Positions 24,505 to 37,186 of a stretch of DNA of 64,000 nt are shown one piece after another. Position numbers and translations under genes: made by a program. The notes under the pieces are model-generated. The model searched no databases, was not told where the DNA came from, and saw only the letters and a list, made by a program, of their open reading frames with translations. Origin of the DNA: Uloborus plumipes (taxonomy: Eukaryota; Arthropoda; Arachnida; Araneae; Uloboridae); the NCBI GenBank assembly GCA_038373865.1, contig JAXGGA010001126.1, positions 1 to 64,000 of the forward strand. The letters run 5' to 3'. The first letter of the stretch is position 1. Each line of letters opens with the position of its first letter.

Positions 24505-24705
24505 AAAAAAACGCCACAAGTTGTAAAATTTACACCGGCCGACTAAAAAAAAAAAAGGCCACAAGTTGTAAAATTAGACCGGCCGTCCGGTCGACTAAAA
24601 AAAAAACGCCACAAGTTTTGAAATTTGGACCGGCCGGCCGGCCGACTAAAATAATAATAATAAAAAAAAAGCCACAAGTTGTAAAATTAAGACTGGCCGA
24701 AACAC
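24505..24705. repeat. GGCCGG-rich minisatellite, four units
   Basis: Four diverged units of about 50-65 bases each contain GCCACAAGTTGTAAAATT, then an ACCGGCCG-type palindromic core, then CGACTAAAA with a variable A run. It lies just inside the right end of the hAT-type insertion and may be a subterminal repeat array. Confidence 0.8.
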
Positions 24706-24765
24706 AGGCGGCCCACCGGGAAAATGCCCGGCTGCCCGCCGGCCCCATCCGCCCCTGCTTATATT

Positions 24766-25330
24766 TTTCCAAAACGTTTTAAATACATTTCGGGTGCCCC
24801 CCACCCCCAGAAGGGTATCTCCGAGGGATGGACCGTCCCTCCTGTAGCTACGCTACTGCGTGCAAATAATCTAAAATATATCAGGATTCAAATATTTATA
24901 CTTTCCGAACCTCTTAAATGTGTAATGGGTGTCACTCCCTCACTTCCAGAAAGGTGTCTGCCGGCACAAGTGCGCTCTTACTGATGCTATTGGTTATGAA
25001 AGATTAAATGCCTTTGTGCATGTTGAATAAAAAGTTCAGAATTGAAGAATGTTTAAAAAAACACTTAAAACCATCTTGGTGTCACACTTCACAGGGGTGT
25101 CCCCCGGCTTAATCCGCCCCCTCCGCCAAAAAAATGGGGGGGTTTCTTCCTTTTTTTTTCTTTTGTTTCTTCCTTTTCTTTTTTTTCTTCCTTTTCTTTT
25201 TTTCTTCTTCTTTCTTTTTTTCTTTCTTCTCTCTCTCTTTTGTTTGGTCTACCGCTCTGGGTGTCACCCCCTAGGCGGGTGACACCCGGGGCTGACCCCC
25301 CCCCCCCCCCTGTAGCGACGCCACTGCTTT
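24766..25330. repeat. Old GGTGTCACCC-type repeat, right part
   Basis: Units with GGGTGCCCCCCACCCCC, GGGTGTCACTCCCTCA and GGGTGTCACCCCCTAGG recur, ending with a C-run and TGTAGCGACGCCACTG near 25329. It continues the repeat at 18520-18958, split by the 5.8 kb insertion. A long T/C-rich tract lies at about 25147-25245. Confidence 0.5.
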
Positions 25331-25550
25331 AAGCTCCCAAAGATTCAGGCTTCCAGTCTGATTGGTTTTTTTTTTTTTTTGCAATATAAACCTAATCATG
25401 GTAATTTGTTTTACAATGCGGATCCCCCATTTTGGAGCCCTTTTTGTTCAGGGATCCTAAATCCTCAGAATTTGGACCTTGGAAGCTGAAAATTTGTCTA
25501 TGTTACTTTCAAAGATCTGTTTTCTCCTCCATAAAATTTCATCTAAATCG

Positions 25551-25620
25551 GAGGTGGCCAGAGTCAGAGTCGGAGTCGACATGTTTTTCAACGACTCCGA
25601 CTTTTTTATCCCAAGTTTTT
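25551..25620. repeat. GACTCC-type repeat fragment
   Basis: AGAGTCAGAGTCGGAGTCGA and CGACTCCGACTTTTTTATCC form a short inverted arrangement of the same motif seen at 15027-15110. Confidence 0.5.
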
Positions 25621-26556
25621 ATTCAACCTTTTTTCCTATTTCTTGAAGAAAAAAAAAATGAATCGCCTCTCATTTCAAAAAAATACTTCATTTTTAGCTA
25701 TAACAGCACATTTTTTGAATTCAAAAGTTAAACTAACTGACAGTGGCATCCAAAGGAATGAGAAGTGCTAAGGTGTAGCCATTGTTTGGATCATTCTCAA
25801 AAACCGTTGACTTTGAACCATGATGTCAACCCATACATGAATTATCATGAGTCTAAATTGTCATAGTGCAAAAGTGTTGTAAACAAAATTTTAAAAGATC
25901 ATACTGAAAACAAAATTTGCAAGTTTTCTTTACAAATTCACAAGTACACTCACTTACAGTAAATTTATAAAAAAGTTTGTTTATCATGTTCCGTTTTTAT
26001 TTTAACTAAGAATTGTAAAAGATCTCAGGCGGTAATGGTAACATGACGTAACAACATTTTTTATGTCCGACTATCCTGTATAAGTGGTTCTTTACAGCTT
26101 GCTGGTCCTGTGAATGATAAAGGCATTGTATAGCTTTTTCGGAACTCCTACTGCAAGTACTGCTGAATGCTGAAAGCATTTTTCCTGCATGTCCTTTGTG
26201 TTGTTTTTTAAAATGATTCCATATATTTTATTACTTCATATAGACAATGTCCTCCAGTTTTATTTTAAGAAAACTGAAAGGTGTCAAATTGATTATTTTT
26301 TTATGAGGAGTTGTGCTTTTAAAAGGGATTTTTTTTAATTTAATTAGTATCAAAATGCGATCATTACTATTATGCATATTTTTTTCATTTGCTAACCTCT
26401 TGTTACAGATGTGAAGAATTTCAATGTGGTGTGTTAGATAAATTTTCAAATTGAATGCTGATATTTTCAGTTTAAAGTGTAACTTAATTCTTTGAAACTA
26501 TTATTCCTTTTTAGCACTGATTAAATTTTTAACTGTTGCTTTTTTGTATTCTAAAG

Positions 26557-26613
26557 GTACACTTCAAATGGAGGACTTTTATATACTGCTTGTGATGGAG
26601 GTATTGTAAGGAA
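26557..26613 (+). CDS. WD40-repeat protein, exon 3 visible
   Basis: This 57-base exon lies between TTCTAAAG and the donor GTAAGC. The first base completes Arg. It then reads YTSNGGLLYTACDGGIVRK, with the last Lys split (AA plus G of the next exon). GGLLYTACDGGIVRKY is a typical WD40 strand-turn-strand with the DGG turn. Splice phase matches both neighbours. Confidence 0.85.
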
Positions 26614-27654
26614 GTAAGCATCACTTTAAACTTTTACTATCATGTACTAAATGTGTTCAAAGGTTCAGATTTTTCTATGTTTGAGTGGTTGCAATTTTTC
26701 GGGTGAGCTGAAGTGATACTCAATGTTGTGATAAGCGAAAGTATTGTACTGAAAAAGTTACATGCTTTGCAGTTTTAAAATAGAACATTTGTAAAAACAT
26801 TTATAGTGGTGCAACATAACTAATTGATACATGTGAAACGTGGTATATATTGTACAATTTCAGGTAAGCGGTACCATACCTGTGGCATGCTGCAATTTAC
26901 ATTAAGTGATTAAATTAACAGGAAGAATGTGTGTATGTGTGCAATTAATGACCGTACATTATCAATGGTTTTGGAATTTTTAGATAAAAGAAAGAAGTTA
27001 GCACAATATGCTTGATGAGAACGGTCATCACTCAGGAAAAAATGAGCTCTTGATTAAACTAGAAAAAATAACCTGTGACCAGCTATTATCGAATAATTGA
27101 AACAGTCAATATTCGGGGGACACTTGTCAAAGATGCATTTGAGTGTTGGGTTTCACAAAATTGGATTCCATTATCAGTATTATTGCATCCATTATTACTG
27201 CATTCAATTTATCTGTTTTTATTGCATCATACTCTCGTTAAGAAATCAAGTTCTTTGAGTCTTGAAGTTTTTCTTGCCCATATTTTCCTGACTTAAGCCC
27301 TACTGACCATCAGTAATTCAAATTATGCATTGAAAATTTTCTTTTACCAAAAAGTCTTTAATGATTTGTGTGTTATAAAAACTGTCTTAAACATTTTTTG
27401 CTTCAAATCTCAAATATAACTTGCTTGGGGCTCTCCATCTGATCAAAAAGATAGCCATAGGTTGCAGGTAATGTCAACGATACAGGTTTAGGTTCGGTAC
27501 GTTTTGTATGTTTGCACTTCATCATCACAAAAAACAAAATGTGGGACTTTTATACTTACCTAATGTTTACTTAGTGAAAGTTTTTCATTTTTATCTTCCA
27601 AGTATATTAACTTCTTAAAATATTAGTAACATGCATGAATATTAATTTATCTAG
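26614..27654 (+). other. Intron of the WD40 gene (1.04 kb)
   Basis: It begins GTAAGC and ends ATCTAG. It contains a decayed mariner fragment near 27180-27500; the rest is A/T-rich. Confidence 0.7.
27180..27500 (+). pseudogene. Mariner-type transposase C-terminal fragment
   Basis: One + frame reads CPYFPDLSPTDHQ, matching the mariner YSPDLSPTDYHFF catalytic block, followed by FKLCIENFLLPKSL. Shifted frames give HFLLQISN or FFASNLKYNLLGAL, resembling the family's FFASK...GI region. Stops interrupt it, and no terminal repeats were seen. Confidence 0.5.
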
Positions 27655-27761
27655 GTATCGTAGATATCCTAATCATCATACTTATCTTGGAGAAGTTTAC
27701 TCCCATAAAGGTGATATTCAAGACATGGATTTGTCTCCTTATGATGAATGTATCCTTTATA
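27655..27761 (+). CDS. WD40-repeat protein, exon 4 visible
   Basis: The exon starts after ATCTAG and reads YRRYPNHHTYLGEVYSHKGD then IQDMDLSPYDECILY. HKGDIQDMDLSPYDE is a WD40 blade start (H...G-I-D...SP). Two donors give the same phase: GTATCC at 27750 and GTTTTA at 27762. I chose the second because joining to 31128 then yields DECILYTSKDRS, a full-length blade, whereas the first loses four residues. Neither donor is strong, so the 3' end is uncertain by 12 bases. Confidence 0.72.
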
Positions 27762-28079
27762 GTTTTACCCATTTTACTTTAAGTAGTCTAGCATTAACTT
27801 TTTACCTTTCATTATAATGCAGTTTGCTGAGTTGTAAACGCATTTTGTGTAACTTATATTCTGCAAAGTCATCCTTTAATATGGTTAAATATTTTCTAAA
27901 CATGCAATTTAGAAACCTGAAGAGGTTATACTTGCCAGTTATTTTGCATGCTTATGTGTAATCCATTGAATTTTAAGTACATTATGGAAAATTTTGAAGT
28001 CTGATATTTTAAAATACACTAGAAGATATAAAGCAGCGAGTAACCGCCCCTAAGCAAGAGCTAAGGCAGGAACATGTTA

Positions 28080-29171
28080 CCGTAATTTCGGGTAGATAAG
28101 CCGCGGCTTATACGTGTTTTAAAATTGAATTTTAGCACCTGCGGCGTATCTGCCAGGGCGGCGTATCTGAGGAAATTTTCTCCTCACCCTTCATTTGTAA
28201 AGACTTTCATGTTCCTGCAATCGTGCCACAAAAGAAATTCCATTCAAACTGTAGAAGAATTAGCTCTCAATTGCTCTTTAAAACCAGTTTGCTCTGATGG
28301 AAGTCCGCCCCTCTCCCCCAACTGCTGTATGATGCGCTAACCAGCATGAGATTTCGTTGTTGTTATTTGTGTTCTTTCTCCAATGTTGCCAGATGCGCGA
28401 TGATATACGTTTTACAAAGGGCTAAAGTGTTAACCGGTAAATCTCATCGAACACTTGCGGTAGTTACCAGTTTAACCGAGGTTATAGGTGCCTGTATCCG
28501 AACACACCCATAGTGTTTTAAAATATTTTAATAAATTAAAAAAATGAAGCTAAGCAATTTTTTCGATGTTGCGACTATTGATTTGAAATTTTTTAAATTT
28601 ATAATGAAGTCGTGATTGTTTTTCTTTTTATTTTGTTTATTTTTTCATCCAACCAAACGAAAATGCATGTATCTGGCACCACTAGTTATTTGCGTAACCG
28701 CAGCGTTTTCCGATCTTTACTTTTTCGCGCACGAGGTCCATTTTTTCATTTTGCTCTCGTGCCTTTTTCATTTATTTAGGGCCATGCTCCACATCGACGT
28801 AAAGCAGAAAAATTAGGCAGAAGCGTAAAATGGATTCAATGGTGTTCCTATGGAAAGTACCCGGATTTTCGGTTTCTGCCTTCAGTTTCGGTCGCGTTTT
28901 ACGCTGATGTGGAGCATGGCCCTTAATGTTATTATTTAAATTTGTATATCGCTGTTTGTGTAGAAAATAAAATACCCTATCGTTAAATATCGTATCTAGA
29001 AACATAGAAGAGACTGGCAGACTTAGATGAACGTCAGAGGCGCCATGTTTTGATTCTCTTTACTGCGGCGTATACGATGGGGCGGCTTATCTGATGAACT
29101 TTTTTTTTTAAGTACCGATTATTGTACATGCGGCGTATCCGATAGGGCGGCTTATCTACCCGAAATTACGG
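28080..29171. mobile_element. TA-flanked MITE of the GCGGCTTATAC family, copy 1
   Basis: The ends are CCGTAATTTCGGGTAGATAA, followed by GCCGC, and its complement, flanked by TA on both sides. Near each end, GCGGCTTATAC or GCGGCGTATCTG units recur several times in both orientations. The 1,092-bp element encodes nothing clear and carries the nested element at 28779-28922. A second copy is at 36379-37097. A TA target suggests Tc1-mariner mobilisation. Confidence 0.85.
28779..28922. mobile_element. Harbinger-type MITE nested in the TA-flanked MITE
   Basis: This 144-bp element has ends GGGCCATGCTCCACATC and its complement, with an outward TTA on both sides (28776-28778 and 28923-28925). GG-starting ends and a TTA duplication fit PIF/Harbinger. 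The symmetry continues inward through an (A/G)CGTAAA block and a TCTGCC/GGCAGA block. Confidence 0.8.
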
Positions 29172-30642
29172 TACATTAAATCATCCCTACTTATTGTAAA
29201 TGGAGTCTGTCTGCAGGTGCAAGGATTTATCTTTAAAAAGATATAAAAAGAGTTGACAAAAAAAAGTTAAGTTTTAACGAGCTTAATGAAAAGTTAAAGT
29301 GGAAAAATCTCAATTATTTTTTCTCACAAAAGCTCTGTTACTGGTTCTGTGGCACTATACATTTTTAAATAACATAAGTTTTTATAAGGATGGTGATTTT
29401 TTTTAAACAGTAAAGAAGAATTGGTTGATTTTAGCAGTATAACTCTTTTATTGATAAATTGTTTTTATACTTGTAAAATTATTATTATTATTTTTTTTTT
29501 TTTATAATCTTCCGATTACAGCTATGGCAAATTCTACAAAGCTCCATAGTTTCTGCGGAAAAACACAAATAAATAAATAAATAACAGATTATGGAAAAAT
29601 CCCCTTTTCTACAGAAAGTAAAATATTTTCAACATTCATTAACTTTGAACTTTTGGCATGATTATTAAAAAAGAAAAAATAGCAGTCATCAAAACGAGTA
29701 AATACTGAAGATTGTGGTAGTTTACAACATCAAACAAAAGGGAAAGGGAGTGCAAAAAATGGTGATGCAAAGATAAGTCTTTATCCAGTTCTAACCAGAA
29801 CCCCAAGTGAAGCAATATTTGTGCAGCCACCCTGTGCTATTATATTGTTCAAACCTATTGAATCAAAGCTTTTCTGTCTGAAGTTTAAATTATTTGACAG
29901 CTAGCTCCCGCAGTTCCCTCTAAGCATTTGAATTATATGCCAGTTTTGACTTCTTTGAACTGATTCAAATGAGAAGTTAGGGATGCTGAGCAATTCTTCA
30001 GTTGGTTTCTGTGAGAAGAGGGATTTACATTTTGCATTCATTCATTTTAGTGTACAAAAAATGGATATAACGCCAAGTCAGCAAAGGTGGACTTCTTTTC
30101 TGACCATAAATGAGAAATCTTCTTTGCATACTTAAAGAATGAATAGCAATACCAATAGGCAATAAGTGTCTCTTAAGTCTTTTGCTTTTTCACATAAGAT
30201 TAGTAATGCTATTTTGAAGTAATAACCAATCCAATTTTAGAGTTAAAACCTTTGTTGTTCATATTTGTCCTTTCTTAGGGGAAGAAACTCCTGTTTCAAC
30301 ACAGCTCTCCATAAGTCAAGAAAAACTCGATTTTCTAGTACCAATTTTAAAGCCATGTGAATAGTTATATTTTTACAGCCATATGCATGTAAAGTAGGGC
30401 TTTTTTTTTTCTGGGTTTGAGGCGTTAATCCATTTTTGGTACACTTAAATGAACACATGCAAAACGTACTTTCTTCTTTTTCCAGAAACACATTAAAAAT
30501 GTTCAATGTTCCCAAAATTTCAATTACATCAGAAGCTGATAAAACAGGAAAAATCCAGTTAATTCAAAAATTAACAAAAAAAGGGGGGAGATCCAGGGAA
30601 TTTGATTGGGGATTTTTGAAACCAGGGAAGAAATTAGGTCCA

Positions 30643-30800
30643 TTAAAGGACCCTTCACAAAATTCAGTCACACAAAAAGGGACCCTTCACAAAATTCAAT
30701 CACTCAAAAAAGGACCCTTTACAAAACTCAAACTCAAAAATGGACCTTTCACAAAAATCTACGAATTAGTTTTCACGAAATTCCAAACTATTTTTCACAA
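30643..30800. repeat. Degenerate ~32-bp tandem repeat
   Basis: Four to five units share GGACCCTTCACAAAATTCA followed by a CAC(A/T)CAAAAA-type spacer. They drift toward the right. The repeat happens to keep a frame open for about 130 codons on the + strand, but the repetitive composition speaks against a gene. Confidence 0.7.
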
Positions 30801-31127
30801 AATTCCAAAAACAGGACCTTGCTCAAATATCCTGGATTGACCCCTGATTTATCTGATTTTTCAAAGTTTTGTCAAAGTAATGCCAAACAGGTTTTACCTT
30901 TTATTTGTTTCTGGTATGTGTTCATTCATGTGTCATGTGTGATTTGTGTCTGGTAGGTTTTCATATGTTGCTTAAATTTTGTTTGACTAATGTTCCTATT
31001 TTTTCCCATAAAGTGACTATAGAAAAATTCAACATTCACAATACAACACTTCATTCTGAAATTGCTCGTTGTTTAAATTTTAATATTTTTGTTTGTGGTC
31101 CTTGACTGTGGTAAGTCTTAATAACAG

Positions 31128-31207
31128 CTTCAAAGGACAGATCAGTTGGCATCCTGCGATTAGGAGCTCCGAATCATGGGTGGACTGAATACAGTGAATT
31201 AACCTGA
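31128..31207 (+). CDS. WD40-repeat protein, terminal exon
   Basis: After the acceptor AATAACAG the exon gives SKDRSVGILRLGAPNHGWTE then YSELT and TGA at 31205-31207. Two leading bases complete a Thr codon with exon 4. SKDRSVGIL finishes the last WD40 blade, where the usual W-D of the blade end is replaced, followed by a short Gly/Pro/Trp tail. The protein would therefore end in a WD40 propeller. Cellular role and partners cannot be read from this part. Confidence 0.82.
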
Positions 31208-34200
31208 TTCAACATAATGTGCAGTTCATCAAGTCAGCAATTTTTATTACTCCCAAATAGCTGCATCAAGCTATTAAAATAATAATTCTAAACAGTGAAA
31301 CAATCTACTATCCAATAAAAGTAATTGAGATACATCATGTGAAGTTTTTCAGGCTTCAAAAGCATTTATAAGTGTCTCAAGATCATTTTTATATATTTAA
31401 TTATGAAATACTGAGAGAGTGAATGGTTATTCTTTCTGAAACATTAGCTTAATTTTTATTGTTGAAATTTTTCTACCAAGGTTTTTAAGCAACTTTATCA
31501 TGTTAGTAGTTTTTATTAGCATTTGTTATGTAAAATTGTCTGATCATAAATACTGCAAAACCAAATGTAAAAATTGCTACAATAATCCTCCATTATAAAA
31601 CTTGTCATTATGTTACAAGAAAACTTGTTTAGTTTTGTTAGAGTCCAATATGGAACTCCATCATGTGTTTCAACTAATCAGTATTTTTTAAGAAACAAGT
31701 TAAACAGCTCATTCAGTCTGTGATTTACTTTCCCTGTGTTAAATTGTTTATTGTGGGCTATACCAATGAGGAAAGTATTATTTCCAAGTTATTTTTTCTT
31801 TTTAAATTATTATTTTTATTTTAAATTCCTCAGAAAACTTGCCGAAAAGAACAAATAAAAAATATTTTTAAAGTTATTTATTAAAAAAAAAATTAAAGTG
31901 CAACTTAATTGTGCAACTTTTTTGTTCTGCTGGTTTCTGCCAAAGAGTACGTTTTATGTAGAGTAGGTCTTTTTTTGCTGACTCTGAATATTTCATGCCA
32001 TGTATTAGCTAAAAATTCTACACTTGAGTATGTTAATGGTTTATTTTCTTCACAAATAGCATTTTATATATTTTTTATCCTTGCAGAGAAAAACTTTTCT
32101 GAGTGTAATCTCCATTCAGAACTTAATTTTCAATATCAGAAACTTCACTGGGCGTCTAAAAATTAAATATTATCAGCTTTTTGCTAATAATGCTAAATTT
32201 AGACTACTGAAGAGTGTTATGTTTATTGATGTAAGACTTTCACTTATTGCTCATTTTGTGTTCTTTTACCATTGTTGTACTCAAAAATAATTTCACAGGG
32301 TTCACAACTACTGACAGATAAGTGGTAGCATTCATTTTCAGCAGTTGTATTCATGAAATACTATAGTTTCATTCTGTGATCAACTTCATCAACTAAATCC
32401 CATGCTTTACAATAATTAAGTAATAATTTGAGACTGATATCAGTAAGATGACTAATGTCGTGCAGATAGACTGTTTTAAGAATAAGTTGTAATGAAAGTT
32501 GTGGCTGATGGTATATTAATATGGGGCATAAAGACTTCAGAGCTATGTATACTTTGAGTTCTTAACTAAGACATAAATATTACTCCTGTAGGAAAGATAT
32601 AAATGGCTGAAATATTTTATTTCAAACATGTATAATTCATATGAGGGAGCAGATTAAAAAACAAATATTTGATTAAAAGACAAAATGTAAAATCACATTA
32701 CAGTGTTCAATAATACATTTGCAGTGACTGTCTGGATGTGAGATGATGGTTTTTATGTGGTTCTTAACAATATGTTATATTATGAAATATCATTATAATA
32801 TTTGATTTGCATTTCTAAATTTGAAGAAAAAAAAGAAATCAATGGTCTGAAACTTTGGTTCCTCTATATGAGATGTTTATTTCTGAAATTTCTTTTAAAT
32901 GGCAGTGCCAGTCCTGCACACTTGATTAAAAGTTTCAAGTTCTTGTGTTTTTGATCTCAAAGTCATCCAAAATGAAGTTTTTTCTGCTGAATTTATATTT
33001 TTCATTTCTTGATTGATGTAGGAAAGAGAAATTAAGACAACTAACTTTTTACCATTCATTCCATTGTTGAAAATAAGTCAAAATTCATTTAAAGTGTACA
33101 ATATGAACTTAAGCATGAAAAATTGCATACTACTCTTCATGGCAACTCATTTGACATCAATAAAAACATGAATATTCCTTGCAGTTCTACCTACAAAACT
33201 GAGGATAATCCTCTTCAGCTGATGCATCTTTTATAATACAGGGTCTAAATTCAGGGTTAGAGGAGGAGAATTCCCTCCAAAATTCCTCAGCTTACTTCAT
33301 TAGAATCTAAGTGAGAGCTTATTTCACATAAAAAATTCATTAAAGCCATCACAGATTGAATATGTCACATTATTCGGGTAATGATGCTAAATGCTGCTGC
33401 ATCATTTCCCCTGCTGTTCTTATTTTCCTCTGTCTGCTCCATAGTATACAATTTTTTTTTTTCAATTCCATTTTGTGCTCAAAATCAAGTGTTTTGGGCA
33501 CTTTTTCGGAGCAATTGAAAGAATTAAGGATCATGGTTTTTTCGTATCATCATTAGTTCTGCACTATGGGTTATGTATGCCTTTCATTACTGATTTTCTA
33601 TTAATATAAAATGGAAAAAAATTATTTTTGTAATAAAAGACAATTTTTCTCTTCCAGTATTTTTACCCATTTTGTTTACATCGCTTATGTATTGAAATAG
33701 AAAATATTTTTACATCTGTAACAGGAATTTAAATTTCCTACCTCAAAGTTTTTAACTGTTTAGGAAGTTGGGCAGATTTTTGATTGCTTTTAATATTATT
33801 TTCAGCTGCTCTGTCTCTCTAATTTTTTAATTTGTATTTTTACTTGTGACAGTTAAGTCCTAGAAAAGCTACCAAAACTCATTTTTCAAAAACCCATTCT
33901 AGTAAAAATATACTTCAGTTGCAATTAGGATTTTATTGTTTATTTTATTTTGATATATTTGTAACTTAAGTGAAATGAAGGTTAAAAGCTAGTTAACATT
34001 TTGTGTGAAATTTTAAAAGTTCAAATAAGAGGATGAGTAGAGGGTGTCATTAAACATGAAAACTTAATAGAATCAAATATGTCATCTTTGCCATCTTATC
34101 AAAAATGTGTAATACACTCTATGCATGAGGCAAGCCTACAGGGAAGTTTTACCTTTAATTTAAACTAGAATTGTATTTTATGAAGTGTTAGGATTTAAGG

Positions 34201-36378
34201 ATTCATTCAACCAGTCAAAAAACATGTCTACTGAACTTCTATTTCTGAATGTTTTTACATCTGTGATTTGAATCATTTTTGTGCCTGAAATAAGGACATG
34301 ACTCAAATAACTGCATGCATGCAGACATCTCACACTTAATCTCACCGGTGATCTCCTAATAGGCCAGTTGTAAAGCCGTTAGACCCTAGACCATGACTAT
34401 TCCAATTCATACCTTTTGGTTGGAGACTGATACATTGGATCAAAATGACTGCCCTGGTGCGGAGAACGCAACATAACACCATTTGTGCTAAACGACATAT
34501 CTATATCTTATCAGTTAATGATGAATCTCTGCATCCTTTTCTTTTCTCACCTTTTGAATGCCTCTTCCATTTTCATTGACACTTTGCAATTTTCCATCAA
34601 TTTCATCAGCTTCTTAATGGGACATTTGCAATTAAACCTAGCTGCTCTAAGCTTGTACCTGATAGTGCCAACAGATAGTGTTGTGATCTCCAATATTGTG
34701 CTTTAAGTCTACAGCATTCATGCAAAGATTGGCACATACAGAAAGGAACATTCTTATCAAATTGACAAAATATAAAATAAGGATGCCTAAACATAGTGTT
34801 ATTTTTTCATGATCATTCCATTTATTTCTTCAAGAATTTTAGAATACTACTCTCCAATGTTTTTAGTTGTTCTCCAAGTTCAAGAAAAGTACACTTGTAA
34901 TGCATTCATAAACACTGACTTTTTGTTGTTCCATAATCAAGTTATGAATACATTGTAGGGAATTCATCATCGGCAATAATCAGAAAAGAATTACAAATCA
35001 GGAACCATAGAAAAACAAAATACATTTTAGATTTAAAAAAACAAAAAAAAAAAAAATGACATAACGCTTAAAATGGTGCGCAAATTCAAAAATGAAAAAC
35101 TTTTTTACTTGTATTGTAGTTCTTTTTCGTTAATTTACAATACTTTCAAACGCTTTGAATTGCCTTTTAAATTAGTTTCTGGTGACATGGAGAAGAAAAC
35201 TAGTAATAATAAAAGAAACGTGCAGCTGACCCCTTTTAAGTAGAACTGTACGTATTTTCAAACCACCTTATTCAATTTGATGTGGCACATTTTATTGGTA
35301 CATGGGATTTGTATTTGAATATAAAAAGACGAAATGGCGTGAAATTTGTTACATTAATATGATGTGAACATGTTTCATGTAATTGTACTGTACAGAGATG
35401 TATATTAACAGCAATACACAACACATATCCACCATATAGGGTGCATGGATTTTTAGAAAAATCTTTACTGCATCCTGTAATGTGTAATGGATGTCAAAGA
35501 GTGAATTATGTGTTTTAGATCAAACTCACTAAACACCTGGAAGGTGAACATCTGGAAGTGCCTCAACTGCTGCATCAGTATTTTCACATGGATTTGTTAA
35601 TCTACTGTGAACATATCAGTTTTTCTGTACACTTTGCAGCAGATGTTGTGTTAATGTATTGTAAAGTATAATTTCTTTGATTTCAAAATAGTTTTAAGTT
35701 ATCATGAACTCGTACTTGAATTAATTTAGTAGATGAAAAGAACATCACACATGCTCCTCATTTCCATTCCTTGTTTGAATTATCACCTTTAGAGGTCACT
35801 GCATCTGTTAATGTTATTAATTTTCAAAGCAACATCTTTTTTTCTATTCTTTGAAGAAATATTTTCCCCCTCCGCAAGCTTGCAGCACATTATTTGAAAG
35901 AAAATTTAGCAAGAAAAAAAGGACAGAAAACCTTGTGCATCATTTTCATGTAGTAGAAACTTAAAAATCTTATCTAGAGTTCTGAGAATTGGACGTTTTA
36001 TAACTAACAAACTCCAGAATTCAGGTATTTAAAAAAAATCATGTTCTAAAATGAATAGATATGTTTGATGTGCTAGAGACTTACTTAAGGCAATAACATT
36101 TTTTTAAATAAGAACTAAGCAAAGCTGATAGTCTAACTACAGCAAATAAAATCCTTTTTAAGGCAGCAAGCTAGAAGGATCATGAGCAAAAGTGCGGGAT
36201 AAAGAAATAAAAGAAAACCTTCACCAGAAAGTTAATGCAATGAAATAATAGCTGCACCCAGTCTTTACAAATTGAGACATTAAAACAACGCTTTGAAAAG
36301 TTTTCCATCATTTTCTTGCATTGAGAAATACTTATGGTTAAAAAAAAAGTATATATATGTATATGCTGGTTCTAATTA
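31208..36378 (+). other. 3' flank, possible long 3' UTR of the WD40 gene
   Basis: T-rich, single-copy-looking sequence without supported exons or bounded transposons. Several AATAAA-like signals occur (for example near 31315), so the true transcript end cannot be fixed. Confidence 0.4.
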
Positions 36379-37097
36379 CCGTATTTTCGCGTAGATAAGC
36401 CGCGGCTTATACGTGTTTAAAAGCTGAATTTTAACTCCTGCGGCTTATACACCATGGCGGCTTATACGATGTAAAAGTTTTTTTTTTTTTCAAAGTTCAT
36501 GTTATGTTTAGTTATTGCTTAAAAACAAAACAAATTAGAGTCTGACATAGAAAACCAGAACTGCAACGCCCTTGAAAAGATCTATTTTGAAAAGGGTGAT
36601 AGCATTTCTGCTTATTCAGATGTTATTTTATTCTCCTAGATCCGATAAGGAAGTGGAATAAATTAAGAAAAAAAAACATCAACCATAACCAACTTGTCTA
36701 ATAAAGGAAAACGAATCCAAACAAAAAACAAATTAAAAAAAAACGCCTGCCAGCTGTTGCCGCAAGGATGGGAAGTAGGGTTGCAGTAGAAACCATCTGG
36801 AGCAGAACAGGGTTACTATAAGTTGCAGTTATCGCCAAAATGTTGCAACGTTTTATTTATTCATAATATTGAAACACTGTTTTCAAATCAATGTTACTGA
36901 TTCTTTGTCATTGTTTTTGAACGATGTCGATTCCAGTATACAGCGTAGGTGTAGGTTCTCGCAGATTGAATTTTTGACAAAGTTTTATGCGGCTTATACG
37001 CCGGATGCGGCGTATCTGATGAAACTCATTTTTTTTCTCTTGAATTTTGCGAAGTGCGGCGTATACGGTGGTGCGGCTTATCTACCCGAAAATACGG
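36379..37097. mobile_element. TA-flanked MITE of the GCGGCTTATAC family, copy 2
   Basis: The ends CCGTATTTTCGCGTAGATAA and (reversed) CCGTATTTTCGGGTAGATAA are followed by GCCGC and flanked by TA. The GCGGCTTATAC and GCGGCGTATCTG units again cluster at both ends. It is 719 bp against 1,092 bp in copy 1, and the interiors differ. Confidence 0.85.
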
Positions 37098-37186
37098 TAG
37101 TAAACTGAATTCAAAACAGCCATTATTAGAGGTATGATTTTATAATTTTAATAATAAGCATATAATGTATTATTTATGTTTCTTCC

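Larger units (their letters stand above)
27762..31127 (+). other. Last intron of the WD40 gene (3.4 kb)
   Basis: It holds a TA-flanked MITE with a nested Harbinger-type MITE, then A/T-rich sequence, a tandem repeat near 30640-30800, and the acceptor AATAACAG before 31128. 29175-30640 shows nothing specific. Confidence 0.6.

Noticed and set aside
30436..30840. 134-codon open frame on the + strand
   Set aside because: The frame runs through a degenerate 32-bp tandem repeat and intron sequence. The low-complexity Lys/Thr/Phe composition and lack of any domain argue against a gene.
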